Below, piece after piece: positions 1-9,017 of a stretch of 56,101 bases of DNA (position 1 is its first letter; the number at the start of each line of letters is the position of its first letter). The notes beneath the pieces are model-generated. The model did not search any database, had not been told where the DNA came from, and saw only the letters and a list, made by a program, of their open reading frames with translations. Origin of the DNA: DATAVB01 sp040414495 (GTDB lineage Bacteria; Actinomycetota; Actinomycetes; Mycobacteriales; QHCD01); assembly GCA_040414495.1 (NCBI GenBank), contig JBEDUI010000263.1, positions 1 to 56,101 on the forward strand, in the 5' to 3' direction. A program made the translations under genes and the position numbers.

Positions 1-117
1 GCGACTCGACCCACGCCTGCCCGGGCTCACCCTCACGTTCCACTACGCTCCGTGCAAAATCCGCCGGAATCTCAACCATTCGGGCAGCCTATATCGGCAA
101 GCGCCGGAGCCAGCTAA

Positions 118-261
118 AAGTCGGCGACAATCGTGGCCGAGCTTGACGGCCAGGTAGCAGGTTTCGTCACGGTGGTGATTGGCGAGTCGAAGCCCGGAGA
201 GGCTCGCGCGGCGGATGTGAAAATGATTGCGGTCGATCCGGAGGGGCAGGGGGCGCTATGA
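118..261 (+). pseudogene. GNAT acetyltransferase remnant
   Basis: The reading frame encodes a typical GNAT core: a strand ending in AELDGQVAGFV, then MIAVDPEGQG, which matches the acetyl-CoA-binding motif A (Q/R-x-x-G-x-G/A). An in-frame stop at 115-117 precedes it and TGA at 259-261 cuts it off just after motif A. The C-terminal half of the fold is absent, and I found no continuation in the other frames. It is read as a decayed fragment of an N-acetyltransferase. Bases 1-117 show no gene I can support. Confidence 0.6.
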
Positions 262-403
262 GAATGCAGCCAATACGAGGCAACGGCGGGAAATCATCAG
301 GGACAACAATTCACGAACTCGCCCGCGCCATCGGCAAATGACGACCGCAATTCATAGACAATTATGGGATCGAACCGATCCGAGATCTAGCGAGGTGGAC
401 CCG

Positions 404-1096
404 ATGCCGACTGAGGTTGTCACTGATCCGGCCGATCTCGAGCACGTGACCAACCACTGGTGGTGGCGACCGGGATCGCGGGTCGGGCGGCGGTCCTATG
501 CGTGCCACCTGGCGCTCCGCGATGCCGATGCCGTCTGCGATCTGAGCCAGCACTACCAGCAGGCGCTGGAGTCGGTCGGCGGGTTCGACCTGATTCCCCG
601 CCAGTGGCAGCACCTGACTATGCAGGGACTCGGGTTTGCCGATGAGATCAGCGACGATGACCTTGCCGCTGCAGTTGACTCGATCGCGGCTCGGCTGGCC
701 ACCATCGACCCGATCACGTTGACGTTCACCGGACCGGCCATCTATGCCGAGGCGGTGGCCCTGTCTGTCCACCCAGCAGATGACGCCCGCAGATTGCGCG
801 CCACGATCCAAGCGGGCGTCGCCGACGCATGGGGACCGGACCGCGTACGCAAGGCCGGCGTCCACTACCGGCCCCACAGCAGCATCGGTTACGTAAATAC
901 CGAGGCTCCCGTGCAACCCATACGAGAAGCTCTCCAACGATTGGAGCCGAGAACAGCCCGCGTCACGGTCGAGACCGTGCCGGTTATCGAGATGCACCGC
1001 GACAACCGCATGTACGAATGGCGCGAGATCACCCATCTGCCCATCGGCGCCCGCAAGAGCCAGTCGGCCGACGCTGCCGCGGATCGGGCTTCGTAA
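404..1096 (+). CDS. 2H phosphoesterase / 2'-5' RNA ligase-like protein
   Basis: This 230-residue protein carries the two H-x-T/S signatures of the 2H phosphoesterase superfamily: HLTMQ in the first half and HSSIGY in the second, each at the end of a hydrophobic strand. Family members act on cyclic phosphates or 2'-5' linked RNA and nucleotides; the real substrate cannot be read from sequence. The frame stays open to position 227, but ATG 404 is preferred because a GAGGTGG ribosome binding site ends 5 nt before it and the earlier part has no protein-like character. It lies just downstream of a GNAT remnant and 42 nt before a VOC gene on the same strand. Confidence 0.8.
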   Translation: MPTEVVTDPADLEHVTNHWWWRPGSRVGRRSYACHLALRDADAVCDLSQHYQQALESVGGFDLIPRQWQHLTMQGLGFADEISDDDLAAAVDSIAARLATIDPITLTFTGPAIYAEAVALSVHPADDARRLRATIQAGVADAWGPDRVRKAGVHYRPHSSIGYVNTEAPVQPIREALQRLEPRTARVTVETVPVIEMHRDNRMYEWREITHLPIGARKSQSADAAADRAS

Positions 1097-1138
1097 CGAA
1101 TTTCTTTACGGGTTCAAGAGCGACAGGGGATAAGCAGC

Positions 1139-1576
1139 ATGGCAACGGCATCGCGGACCAGGGTGCGCTGGGGAGCTGTCTGCATTGACGGCGGAAATGC
1201 TGACGAGCTGGCGCAGTTCTATTCCCAACTACTGGGTTGGGAAATTGGTTATCGAAACCTGAATAACCACGGCGGTACCGGCGAAGCAGGCTGGGTATCA
1301 CTGGCGGACCCCGCGGATGGCGTCGGTCTGTGCTTCCAGGGTAAAGACGGATACGTACCGCCAACGTGGCCCGATGAACCAGACGCTCAGGCGATGATGA
1401 TGCACCTCGAAATTGCTGTGGAAGACCTTGAGGCCGCCATTGCCCTCGCCGTTGCGAGCGGCGGCAGGGTAGCGCCGCACCAACCAGAAGACCGCGACCC
1501 CAAAACGCTTCGCGTCATGCTCGACCCCGCCGGCCACCCGTTCTGTCTGTTCCCGGCGTCAGGGTCGTTGGCATAG
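1139..1576 (+). CDS. VOC (glyoxalase/bleomycin-resistance fold) family protein
   Basis: The 145-residue protein begins with the beta-alpha pattern of the vicinal oxygen chelate fold (ADELAQFYSQLLGWE) and ends with LDPAGHPFCLFP, the usual last strand with its metal-binding-type region. A second paired module (MHLEIAVEDLEAAIA) completes a single-chain two-module protein. VOC members are metal-dependent lyases, dioxygenases or drug-binding proteins; no specific substrate is indicated. AGGGGA sits about 10 nt before the ATG. It follows the 2H phosphoesterase gene closely and may share its transcript. Confidence 0.8.
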   Translation: MATASRTRVRWGAVCIDGGNADELAQFYSQLLGWEIGYRNLNNHGGTGEAGWVSLADPADGVGLCFQGKDGYVPPTWPDEPDAQAMMMHLEIAVEDLEAAIALAVASGGRVAPHQPEDRDPKTLRVMLDPAGHPFCLFPASGSLA

Positions 1577-1611
1577 AACGCGCATTGGGGATTTGGATTC
1601 GCACGAACTAC

Positions 1612-2058
1612 TCAGGACAGTGACATCAACAGGTCGTGGTCCGACCGGCCGTACTGGCAGAAGCCGAGCCGGCGGTAGAGACGCTGCGCGCCGAGGTTGT
1701 CCTCGTGGACGTCGAGTTGGAGCGGCAGGCCCTGCGCGCGAGCCTCGTCGAGCAGCACGCCGATGACCGCAGTGCCGATTCCCTTCCCCTGGTACGTCGG
1801 ATGAATCTGCAGACCGGCGAGGAAAACGCGTTCGTCACTGCGGACGACGCGCAGCCGGCCGGCGGGCTCGCCAGCGGATTCGATGACGTACAGCGTGCTG
1901 CCAGGTTCAGGATCGTGGATTTGCCGTTGGACGTACGCTTGCCACCAAGCCCGGTAGGCCTCGACGTCGTCCTGCTGGTCGCGCAGCTCGTCGACCGCTT
2001 CGAGCACACCCGCGAGGAACGCCACATCGTTCTCAGTCGCGCGCCGGATATCCGCCAT
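1612..2058 (-). CDS. GNAT family N-acetyltransferase
   Basis: This complete single-domain GNAT has 148 residues. Motif A is clear (LQIHPTYQGKGIGTAVI, with Q-G-K-G-I-G contacting the acetyl-CoA pyrophosphate), and motif B follows (LDVHEDNLGAQRLYRRLGF). The start is placed at the ATG giving MADIRRATEND, the usual first strand; the frame runs further upstream into poorly conserved sequence. No strong ribosome binding site precedes either start. The acceptor substrate is unknown. It is convergent with the upstream VOC gene. Confidence 0.8.
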   Translation of the reverse strand: MADIRRATENDVAFLAGVLEAVDELRDQQDDVEAYRAWWQAYVQRQIHDPEPGSTLYVIESAGEPAGRLRVVRSDERVFLAGLQIHPTYQGKGIGTAVIGVLLDEARAQGLPLQLDVHEDNLGAQRLYRRLGFCQYGRSDHDLLMSLS

Positions 2059-2144
2059 AAAACTCAACGGTGCCAGGCAACTCGCGATTTCGTCCAGCCG
2101 ATTTTTGACGGACGCCTCCGGGCCACCGGGTAGGAACCTGTGTG

Positions 2145-2609
2145 TCAGCCGGCGCGGATTTGTAGCCAGACATCGGCCGATCCGACCGTACGTTGGGCGT
2201 GAAGTCGCCAGCAGCCGGCACTGGTAAATCGATAACCTGCTCCCCATTCAGAGCCGGGACGCTGGTAATTGCTGCTGGCGCCATGGAATTCTGGTCCCCA
2301 TTCCAACGGAACCGCCTCCCCGCGCGGATTAATCGCGGACAAGTGAAGTGGGCCTGAACCAGTCATTCGCCATACGATCTTTACGTGTTCGTCGACTCGT
2401 ATCGGCGTCGGGCCTGTCGCCATGACGAGGCCGTAGAGCGTCACACCCCGACCGATGCCCCGCACCTCAGGAAAGCTTGCCGACGAGGGAGCACATCGGG
2501 GCGCGGCTCGTCGCGGTTGTTTGGCTGGGGATGACGTGGGCGCGGATCCTGTGCACGCGCCGGCCATCAATGTGGTCACCGCGATGAATGTGGCACCTAT
2601 GAAGCGCAT
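2145..2609 (-). CDS. Putative secreted lipoprotein, function unknown
   Basis: The 154-residue product starts with a lipoprotein signal peptide: a short basic start, a hydrophobic core and the lipobox LMAGAC, so the mature protein should begin with a lipidated cysteine near residue 19. The next 20 residues are Ser/Pro-rich, as in a cell-surface linker. The mature part is beta-rich and ends with a GCWRLHAQ...ADVWLQI pattern resembling small secreted Ig-like or DUF4871-type domains, but I cannot assign it. GGGGGTGA precedes the ATG by 6 nt. It shares orientation with the GNAT gene downstream. Confidence 0.7.
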   Translation of the reverse strand: MRFIGATFIAVTTLMAGACTGSAPTSSPAKQPRRAAPRCAPSSASFPEVRGIGRGVTLYGLVMATGPTPIRVDEHVKIVWRMTGSGPLHLSAINPRGEAVPLEWGPEFHGASSNYQRPGSEWGAGYRFTSAGCWRLHAQRTVGSADVWLQIRAG

Positions 2610-2734
2610 TGCCAGTCACCCCCGCCAGTGACGCTATTCCGAATGGTGCAGGGCGGGTAGCGAAAAGGCCGACTATCCTCGCCGCAAATCCTGTCGATGA
2701 GCCAGGTATCGCCAATCCCCGCCGAATCGCTGCG

Positions 2735-3400
2735 TCAGATGAGCCATTGGGGGCGTACGAGGCCGGTTTCGTAAGCGAGTACGACCAGTTGTGCCCGGTC
2801 CCGAGCGCCGAGTTTGATCATCGCGCGGCTCACGTGGGTGCGTACCGTGGCAGGGCTCATGAAGAGGGTTCGCGCGATCTCGTCGTTGGTGTGACCGGCG
2901 GCGACGTGGGCCATGACCTCGCGTTCTCGTTGAGTCAGCGGGTCGAGCTCGCTGGATGGGTGGGGTTCTTTGGCGCGGTTGGCGAATTCGGTGATGAGTC
3001 GGCGGGTCATGCCGGGCGATATGAGTGAGTCGCCGTGCGCCACGGCGCGAACCGCGGTTGCGAGTTCGGCCGGTTCGGTGTCTTTGACCAGGAAGCCGCT
3101 GGCACCGCAGCGTAGTGCCTCGAAGAGGTATTCATCGAGGGCGAACGTGGTGAGCATGATGATCCGAACGCCGTCGAGTTGTGGGTCGGCGGCGATCTGT
3201 CGGGTTGCTTCGAGCCCGTCGAGTCCAGGCATGCGGATGTCCATCAGGATCACGTCAGGTTGCAGTTGCTGTGTCAGTGTGATGGCGGTGGCGCCGTCGT
3301 CTGCTTCGCCGACGACCTCAATGTCGTCGCGAGCGTTAAGCAGTGCCTTGAACCCGGCCCGCACCAGTGCCTGGTCGTCGGCGAGTAGTACGCGGATCAT
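2735..3400 (-). CDS. NarL/LuxR-type two-component response regulator
   Basis: The 221-residue regulator has an N-terminal receiver domain (acidic pair near residues 8-9, phospho-acceptor Asp54 in ILMDIRMPG, and Lys in FLVKD) and a C-terminal LuxR-type helix-turn-helix (LTQREREVMAHVAAGHTNDEIARTLFMSPATVRTH). The ATG overlaps the stop of the upstream kinase gene by 4 nt, so the two are translationally coupled and form a cognate pair. The most likely target is the divergent promoter in front of the MMPL transporter, where two short palindromes lie. Confidence 0.93.
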   Translation of the reverse strand: MIRVLLADDQALVRAGFKALLNARDDIEVVGEADDGATAITLTQQLQPDVILMDIRMPGLDGLEATRQIAADPQLDGVRIIMLTTFALDEYLFEALRCGASGFLVKDTEPAELATAVRAVAHGDSLISPGMTRRLITEFANRAKEPHPSSELDPLTQREREVMAHVAAGHTNDEIARTLFMSPATVRTHVSRAMIKLGARDRAQLVVLAYETGLVRPQWLI

Positions 3401-4608
3401 CGCGTGGCCTGGATTGGAAGGCGGGCGACGACCCGGAATCCGCCGTCGGGGCAGAATCCGGCGTCGAGGTCGCCGCCGAGCGCTGCTGCGCGTTCCCGCA
3501 TCCCGGCAATGCCGCTTCCGGTGCCCATCGCGGAGGTTCTGGCGGCGTGCGGCTTTCCGGTGTCGATCACCTCGATGCGCAGATGTGTGTCGCTGTAGGT
3601 CAGCCGCACCGTGACCGGTGCCGCCCCGGCATGCCGGGCGACGTTGGTCAGGGATTCCTGGATGATCCGGTAGGTCGCCAGTTGCACCGCGGTGGGCAGC
3701 GGCCGCGCCATGCCGGTGATCTCCAGATCGACCTGTAGCCCGGCGGCGCAGGTCAGCTCCACGAGTTCCGGGAGGCGATCGATCCCGGGTGCGGGCGAGC
3801 GCGGCGCGATGTCGCCGGAGGTACGGAGTGTGGTCAGCATGGTGCGCAGTTCCTGGAGCGCCTCCTTGGATGCCGTCTTGATCGCGCCCAACGCTGCCCG
3901 CACCTGGTCGGGCTGGCTGTCCATGAGGTCCAGCCCCATGCTTGCCTGCACGATGATCAGCGAGATGTTGTGACCTATCACGTCGTGCAGATCGCGGGCG
4001 GTGCGCAGCCGCTGTTCGCTTGCGCGACGACGTCGCTCCAGGTCCTCGGCGGCACGGGCCGCCTCTGCTCGCTCGGTCTGGATCCGGGTCGCCTCCGCGG
4101 CAATGATCAGGACGAGCACCCAGCCGGCAAGCAGCAACGCGTCGGTCAGGGACAAAGCGGGAGCACCGTAAATGGTCGGGGCGGCCGTGATACCCCAGAT
4201 GAGCCGCACCGCGATCGCGGCCCAGGCCGCGTACCGGTGCCCTGCCGTGGCAGCGCCAAAAAACGCGACGATGGCGCTGAGATAAGCAGCGCTCGAACCC
4301 GCTGGCGCAAGCGTGGCGGCCAGGCATACACAGAGCACTGCCACCGGATGCCGGCGACGTTGCAGCAGGGCTGCGGGGCCGGCCAGCAGCAGTATCCAGT
4401 CCAAGGCCCCAAGGTGGACCGGATGCAGCACGGCCAGGCCGGCAGTGAGCGGCGCCGCGACCAGCTGCGCCACGAGCACCACCAACGGAAGCGCAACATC
4501 CACGTGCGCGATCCGCTGCCGGGACAACAGTCGAGTTGCCCGGTGGCCAAGGGCGCCATGGTGAACGGTCATGTCGAATGAACAGTAGCCAGCAACCTCG
4601 TTGGGCAC
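3397..4608 (-). CDS. NarL-family sensor histidine kinase
   Basis: The protein has up to 403 residues: four to five hydrophobic helices in residues 35-175, a short coiled linker, a HisKA_3 dimerization domain (RTARDLHDVIGHN, phospho-acceptor His208) and a C-terminal HATPase domain. It has no extracellular sensor of any size, so it resembles DesK/LiaS-type kinases that sense membrane state or envelope stress. GTG at 4608 is the longest start; an in-frame ATG at 4572 is an alternative, and neither has an ideally spaced ribosome binding site. It is coupled to the response regulator through a 4-nt overlap and is divergent from the MMPL transporter. Confidence 0.92.
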   Translation of the reverse strand: MPNEVAGYCSFDMTVHHGALGHRATRLLSRQRIAHVDVALPLVVLVAQLVAAPLTAGLAVLHPVHLGALDWILLLAGPAALLQRRRHPVAVLCVCLAATLAPAGSSAAYLSAIVAFFGAATAGHRYAAWAAIAVRLIWGITAAPTIYGAPALSLTDALLLAGWVLVLIIAAEATRIQTERAEAARAAEDLERRRRASEQRLRTARDLHDVIGHNISLIIVQASMGLDLMDSQPDQVRAALGAIKTASKEALQELRTMLTTLRTSGDIAPRSPAPGIDRLPELVELTCAAGLQVDLEITGMARPLPTAVQLATYRIIQESLTNVARHAGAAPVTVRLTYSDTHLRIEVIDTGKPHAARTSAMGTGSGIAGMRERAAALGGDLDAGFCPDGGFRVVARLPIQATR

Positions 4609-4643
4609 GTCCTTCCGAGAACCGATCCGGGGCTACACAGATC

Positions 4644-4686
4644 GCGTAGTACGCGCTGGTTCCCTACACCCCTCTGCGTAGCGCAG
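4644..4686. promoter_or_regulatory. Two short dyads between kinase and MMPL gene
   Basis: GCGTA-G-TACGC (4644-4654) and CTGCG-TAG-CGCAG (4674-4686) are perfect short palindromes with centres 31 bp apart. They lie in the divergent promoter region 4609-4789 between the two-component genes and the MMPL transporter. Paired dyads spaced about three helical turns apart are typical binding sites for LuxR-type regulators; the assignment to the neighbouring regulator is inference. Confidence 0.4.
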
Positions 4687-4789
4687 CAGCCGTAGCCGGT
4701 CCGACGACAATGCCGCACCGGTCACCGCAGGATGGCCGTGATGACTCGGGCCAACGAGGTCCGGGCACACGGACGCCGAGGAGGATCAG

Positions 4790-6973
4790 GTGGCCGGTCT
4801 CGCCCGCTGGTGTTTCCACCATCGACGGATTGTCGTGGTTGTCTGGCTATTGGCCCTCATCGGATTCGTGGGCATCAGCCGATCGGTCGGATCGGCGTAC
4901 ACGAACTCGTTCTCGCTGCCCGGGACCGATTCGCAGCACGCGCAGGATGTGCTGAAAGCGGATTTTCCCGCCCAGGCCGGCGACAACGACCAGATCGTTG
5001 TCCATGCCAAACGAGGGACATTGCGTGCGCCGGTCACCCGGGCGGCGGTCACCGCCATGCTGGCCAGGGTTGATCGACTGCCGCACGTTCGTTCGGTGAA
5101 TTCTCCCTATACGGCGAACGGCCAGATCAGCGCCGACGGGAAAATCGGCTTCGCCACCGTCACTCTCGACGCATCAGCCCAGGACATTCCGAAAGCCGCC
5201 GCCCACAAGCTGATCACCACCGCACAGTCGGCCAACAACGCCAGACTCAATGTCGAATTGAGCGGCGCCGCGATCGAGGGCAACCAGAGCCAGAGCGGAA
5301 ATACCAGCCTGCTGGCAGGCATCGTGCTCGCGTTGATCGTGCTGTTCTTCGCATTCCGCCGATCGATACTCGGTGCGATTCTGCCGCTGATCTCCGCGCT
5401 GGTGGCAATCGGCGTCGGCACCTCGATCATCACGATCCTCACGCATGCGATGTCCGTTGCGTCGTTCACCTCGGACGTCACCATCCTGGTGGCGCTCGGC
5501 GTAGGCGTGGACTATGCGCTGTTCATCGTGAGTCGACACCGCTCCGGGCTGCTACGTGGCCGGACCGTCGAAGAAGCGGCGGTCACGGCGCTCAACACGT
5601 CCGGCCGCGCCGTGCTGTTGGCCGGTGCGACAGTGTCAATCGCGCTGCTTGGGCTGTTCGCCCTTCAGGTCAGCTTCCTGTACGGCGTCGCCGTCTCGGT
5701 GGCTCTTGCCGTGGTCCTGACGATGCTGGCCTCGCTCACCCTCCTGCCGGCGATGCTTGGATTCTTCGGGTTGAAGGTGTTGCGTCGCAGCGAACGGGCA
5801 GCTCTCACCCGCCAGGGGGCACAACCCGAGCAGATTGGCAGCTTCTGGCCGCGCTGGGCGCAATGGTTGAACAGCAATGCGGTAACTGCCAGCGCTGTCG
5901 CGGTCGCTGCCATTGCCGCACTGGCGTTGCCGTTCTTCGGTATGCGGCAGGGCCTGCCCGACGCCAGCACCGACCCAACATCGTCAACCACCTATCGCGC
6001 ATACCACCTCCTCGCGAATGGATTCGGACCAGGATTCAGCGGCCCGCTGCAGGTCGTTGCCCAGGTCGGTGGCCCGGCCGACCGAGCCAGATTCGGCAGG
6101 TTCGTGGCCTCCCTGCGCCTCGAACGGGGCGTGGCACGGGTCCAGCCACCGCGACCCAGCCCGAACAACAGGGCCGAGATCGCCGTCGTCTATCCGACCA
6201 CCAGCCCGCAACAGGCCCGCACCAGCGATCTGCTGCACCGGGTACGGGCGGCGGCCCGACGGGAGCAGACGACGACACTTGCCATCCACATTGGAGGAGA
6301 CACGGCGGTCAACGACGACTTCTCCCGCGTTCTCACTGACAAAACCCCACAGTTCCTGGCTGTCGTCGTCGGGCTCGCGTTCCTGCTCCTACTGGTCGTA
6401 TTCCGCAGCCTGCTTGTCCCGCTGGTGGCCTCGGTGATGAATCTTCTGTCCTTCGGCGTCGCGCTGGGGGTGATGACCGCAACGTTCCAGTACGGGTGGG
6501 GCACCTCCGTGCTCGGACTCAGCCAATCCGGGCCGATCGTCACCTACCTACCGGTCATGATGTTCGCGATACTGTTCGGCCTGTCCATGGACTACGAAAT
6601 CTTCCTGGTCAGCCGCATGCACGAGGAATGGCTGATCTGGGGTGACAACGATAGGGCTGTGACCCAGGGACAGGCCCAAACCGGTCGGGTCATCACCGCG
6701 GCCGCGTTGATCATGATCCTGGTCTTCGCCTCGTTCATCCTCGGCGGCCAAATGGACATCAAACAGATCGGCCTGGGATTTGCCGCCGCCATCTTCGTGG
6801 ACGCATTCATTATTCGTACCGTCCTGGTACCTGCCGTCATGCACCTTTTCGGGCGCGCGAACTGGTGGCTACCCCGCCGGCTCGAGCAACACCTACCGCG
6901 GCTACACGTCGAACCAGCCAACGCGATCCGGACACCCGATTACGCCCGCACCGACGAAAGGATATTGCGATGA
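4790..6973 (+). CDS. MMPL family transporter
   Basis: This 727-residue RND-superfamily protein has two repeats of one membrane helix, a large extracytoplasmic loop and five membrane helices. Recognisable pieces are the first helix (RIVVVVWLLALIGFVG), the region of charged residues within the membrane of the first bundle (VALGVGVDYALFIVSRHRSGL) and its counterpart in the second (ILFGLSMDYEIFLVSRMHEEW). Family members export lipids, siderophores or polyketides by proton motive force. The start is GTG 4790, with GAGGAGG ending 5 nt upstream. The stop overlaps the start of the AhpD-like gene, so the two are coupled, and the divergent two-component pair is the likely regulator. Confidence 0.93.
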   Translation: MAGLARWCFHHRRIVVVVWLLALIGFVGISRSVGSAYTNSFSLPGTDSQHAQDVLKADFPAQAGDNDQIVVHAKRGTLRAPVTRAAVTAMLARVDRLPHVRSVNSPYTANGQISADGKIGFATVTLDASAQDIPKAAAHKLITTAQSANNARLNVELSGAAIEGNQSQSGNTSLLAGIVLALIVLFFAFRRSILGAILPLISALVAIGVGTSIITILTHAMSVASFTSDVTILVALGVGVDYALFIVSRHRSGLLRGRTVEEAAVTALNTSGRAVLLAGATVSIALLGLFALQVSFLYGVAVSVALAVVLTMLASLTLLPAMLGFFGLKVLRRSERAALTRQGAQPEQIGSFWPRWAQWLNSNAVTASAVAVAAIAALALPFFGMRQGLPDASTDPTSSTTYRAYHLLANGFGPGFSGPLQVVAQVGGPADRARFGRFVASLRLERGVARVQPPRPSPNNRAEIAVVYPTTSPQQARTSDLLHRVRAAARREQTTTLAIHIGGDTAVNDDFSRVLTDKTPQFLAVVVGLAFLLLLVVFRSLLVPLVASVMNLLSFGVALGVMTATFQYGWGTSVLGLSQSGPIVTYLPVMMFAILFGLSMDYEIFLVSRMHEEWLIWGDNDRAVTQGQAQTGRVITAAALIMILVFASFILGGQMDIKQIGLGFAAAIFVDAFIIRTVLVPAVMHLFGRANWWLPRRLEQHLPRLHVEPANAIRTPDYARTDERILR

Positions 6974-7581
6974 CCACGTTCCTTCCGCGCGTGAAAAAGC
7001 CGCGTAACCCGATGATGAAGATGGTTTATGCCATGGACCGTCGCACGACGGGCAAAGTCACCGCCCCGATATCGGTATTCGCGGCCCGCATGCCGCTCGC
7101 ATTCGGAAACTTCTACGGCAAATTGTCACGACTGGACAAGAAACTGAAATTGCCGCACTCGACAGCGGTCCTCATCCGTGAACACGTAGCCGCCATCAAT
7201 ATGTGCCTGTTCTGCATGGATGCCGCTCGGTGGTTCGCGCTGCGCGAATCGGAGAAGAATCGGGCCCGCTTCGACGCACTGCCGGACTATCACACAAGTC
7301 CCCTGTTCACCGAAGCCGAAAAAGCGGCACTGGATTACGCCACCGAGGTCACCCAGAACGAGCGTGTCAGCCCTGACAAATTCGCTCGCCTGCAGCACTT
7401 CTACAACGAGCGGGAAATCTGCGACATCGTCTGGCTCGTTGCCAGCGAACACATCTACAACCTCACCAACCGCGGCCTCGGAATCGGTTCAGAAGGACTA
7501 TGTGAACTGGGCCCGACGCAGACAAAGAAAACACCGAAATCCTCATCCAATCAACGACCCCCATCGACAGCGACCACCTGA
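6970..7581 (+). CDS. Carboxymuconolactone decarboxylase / AhpD-like protein
   Basis: The 203-residue all-helical protein belongs to the CMD/AhpD family. Its signature is the CxxC motif in MCLFCMDAAR, with the helix HSTAVLIREHVA before it and EREICDIVWLVASEHIYN after it. AhpD-type proteins use the two cysteines and a nearby histidine for peroxidase or disulfide-reductase chemistry. ATG 6970 overlaps the MMPL stop codon, so expression is coupled to the exporter. The last 30 residues are polar and low-complexity. Whether it acts on the exported compound or only in redox defence is not shown. Confidence 0.82.
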   Translation: MTTFLPRVKKPRNPMMKMVYAMDRRTTGKVTAPISVFAARMPLAFGNFYGKLSRLDKKLKLPHSTAVLIREHVAAINMCLFCMDAARWFALRESEKNRARFDALPDYHTSPLFTEAEKAALDYATEVTQNERVSPDKFARLQHFYNEREICDIVWLVASEHIYNLTNRGLGIGSEGLCELGPTQTKKTPKSSSNQRPPSTATT

Positions 7582-7674
7582 CCAGCTACCCGCGACGACC
7601 ACGCCGTTGATCTCGATCGGGTAGGTCCGTTAAATGACGTTGCCCGGTGGGCAGGGATTCGTCACTATCAGCAG

Positions 7675-8934
7675 GTGAACACCGCGCCCGCCACCACCCG
7701 CGGCGGCGGCGTACTGATCGGCGCACTGGTCATCGACTCGCTCGGCGGCGGTCTGTTCATGCCGCTGTCGCTGATCTTCTTCACCAAACTCACCGACGTG
7801 CCGCTGGGCCTGCTCGGCATTCTGATCAGTGTCGCCAACATCATTCCGCTGCCCATTCCGATCTGGGCCGGGACGCTGGCCGACCGCTTCGGGGCGCTTC
7901 CGTTGGTGATCGGCGCACAGGCGTTGCAGGCGGTTGGTTTCCTCGCCTATCCGTGGGTGCACGAGCCGGTCGGCATCTTCGTGGCGGTGGCGCTGACCGC
8001 GGTAGGGGTGCGGTTTTTCTGGTCGGCGATATTCACCGCGATCGCCGACTACGTCGACGGCAGCGCGACCCCGCGTAACAAGGACACCTGGTACGCCTGG
8101 GCGAACATGGCGCGTACCGCCGGACTCGGCGTCGGCGGGCTGGTGACCGGCGCCGCCATCGCCGACGGGCACGCCGGTGGGTACCGCGCCATCGCCTACG
8201 CGGCGGCCGGTTGCTACGCCGGCGCGGCCGTGACGATCACCGCATTCGTCCGCGCGCCCAGGATCCGGCACCTCGAGGAGTTGCCCGGCTCGGGATACGC
8301 GACGTTGCTGCGGGACCGCCCGTTTCTGGCGTTGACCGGTATCAATACGGTCTTCGCGCTGTCCAGCATGATGCTTGGCCTCGCGCTGCCTACGTTCCTC
8401 GTCGACGGGTTGAAGGCGCCGGCGTGGCTCACCTCGGTGGTGTTGGTCGGCAACGCCGTACTCATCTCGCTGCTTGGTGGGCCGCTGGTCAGCCGGCTGC
8501 GGCCGTTCCGGCGGACCCGGCTGATCGTGTTGGCCGCCGGATTGTGGACGGTGTGGAGCCTGGTGCTTGCTGTGTTACCGCCCGGTCGGCTGGCGTGGGT
8601 GGCGCCGCTGCTGGTCGGTGCGACGTTGCTGTTCACGGTGGCCGAGGTGATTCACGCACCGGTCTCGATGAGCATGGCCGCGGCGGTCGCGCCGGCGCAG
8701 ATCCGGGGCCGCTACCTGGCTGCGTTTCAGTATTCGTTCACCATCGCCGGCATCATCGGGCCGACCTTCTTCACCGCACTGTTCGGGGTCGCCCGAGGCC
8801 TGCCGTGGGTGATGCTGGCAGTGGTCAACGTTCTGGCGGCCGGCGCCGTACTGCTGCTGGAACGGACGCTGGCCCCGGAATTGCTGCGCGACCCGGATCC
8901 GGCCGTCGTCCCGGCCGACCCGGTCCCGCAGTGA
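7675..8934 (+). CDS. MFS transporter (12-helix)
   Basis: The 419-residue membrane protein has about 12 predicted helices. The loop between helices 2 and 3 carries a motif-A-like sequence (GTLADRFGALPLVIG) typical of drug/H+ antiporter MFS proteins. The substrate cannot be deduced. GTG 7675 is the first plausible start, but no convincing ribosome binding site precedes it. Bases 7582-7674, between the AhpD-like gene and this one, hold no recognizable element. It is convergent with the next gene. Confidence 0.88.
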   Translation: MNTAPATTRGGGVLIGALVIDSLGGGLFMPLSLIFFTKLTDVPLGLLGILISVANIIPLPIPIWAGTLADRFGALPLVIGAQALQAVGFLAYPWVHEPVGIFVAVALTAVGVRFFWSAIFTAIADYVDGSATPRNKDTWYAWANMARTAGLGVGGLVTGAAIADGHAGGYRAIAYAAAGCYAGAAVTITAFVRAPRIRHLEELPGSGYATLLRDRPFLALTGINTVFALSSMMLGLALPTFLVDGLKAPAWLTSVVLVGNAVLISLLGGPLVSRLRPFRRTRLIVLAAGLWTVWSLVLAVLPPGRLAWVAPLLVGATLLFTVAEVIHAPVSMSMAAAVAPAQIRGRYLAAFQYSFTIAGIIGPTFFTALFGVARGLPWVMLAVVNVLAAGAVLLLERTLAPELLRDPDPAVVPADPVPQ

Positions 8935-9017
8935 GCGTTTACCTCGAACGCCTGGTGGCGGTCGCCGCGATCGGGTGCACCTGGAGCCAGCGCACCGGCG
9001 TCCCGCTTGGTCAGTTG

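Noticed and set aside
3401..4327. N-terminal extension of the response regulator (long minus-strand frame 2735-4327)
   Set aside because: It lies wholly within the histidine kinase gene in another frame; the receiver domain begins at 3400 and the 4-nt overlap gives the start.
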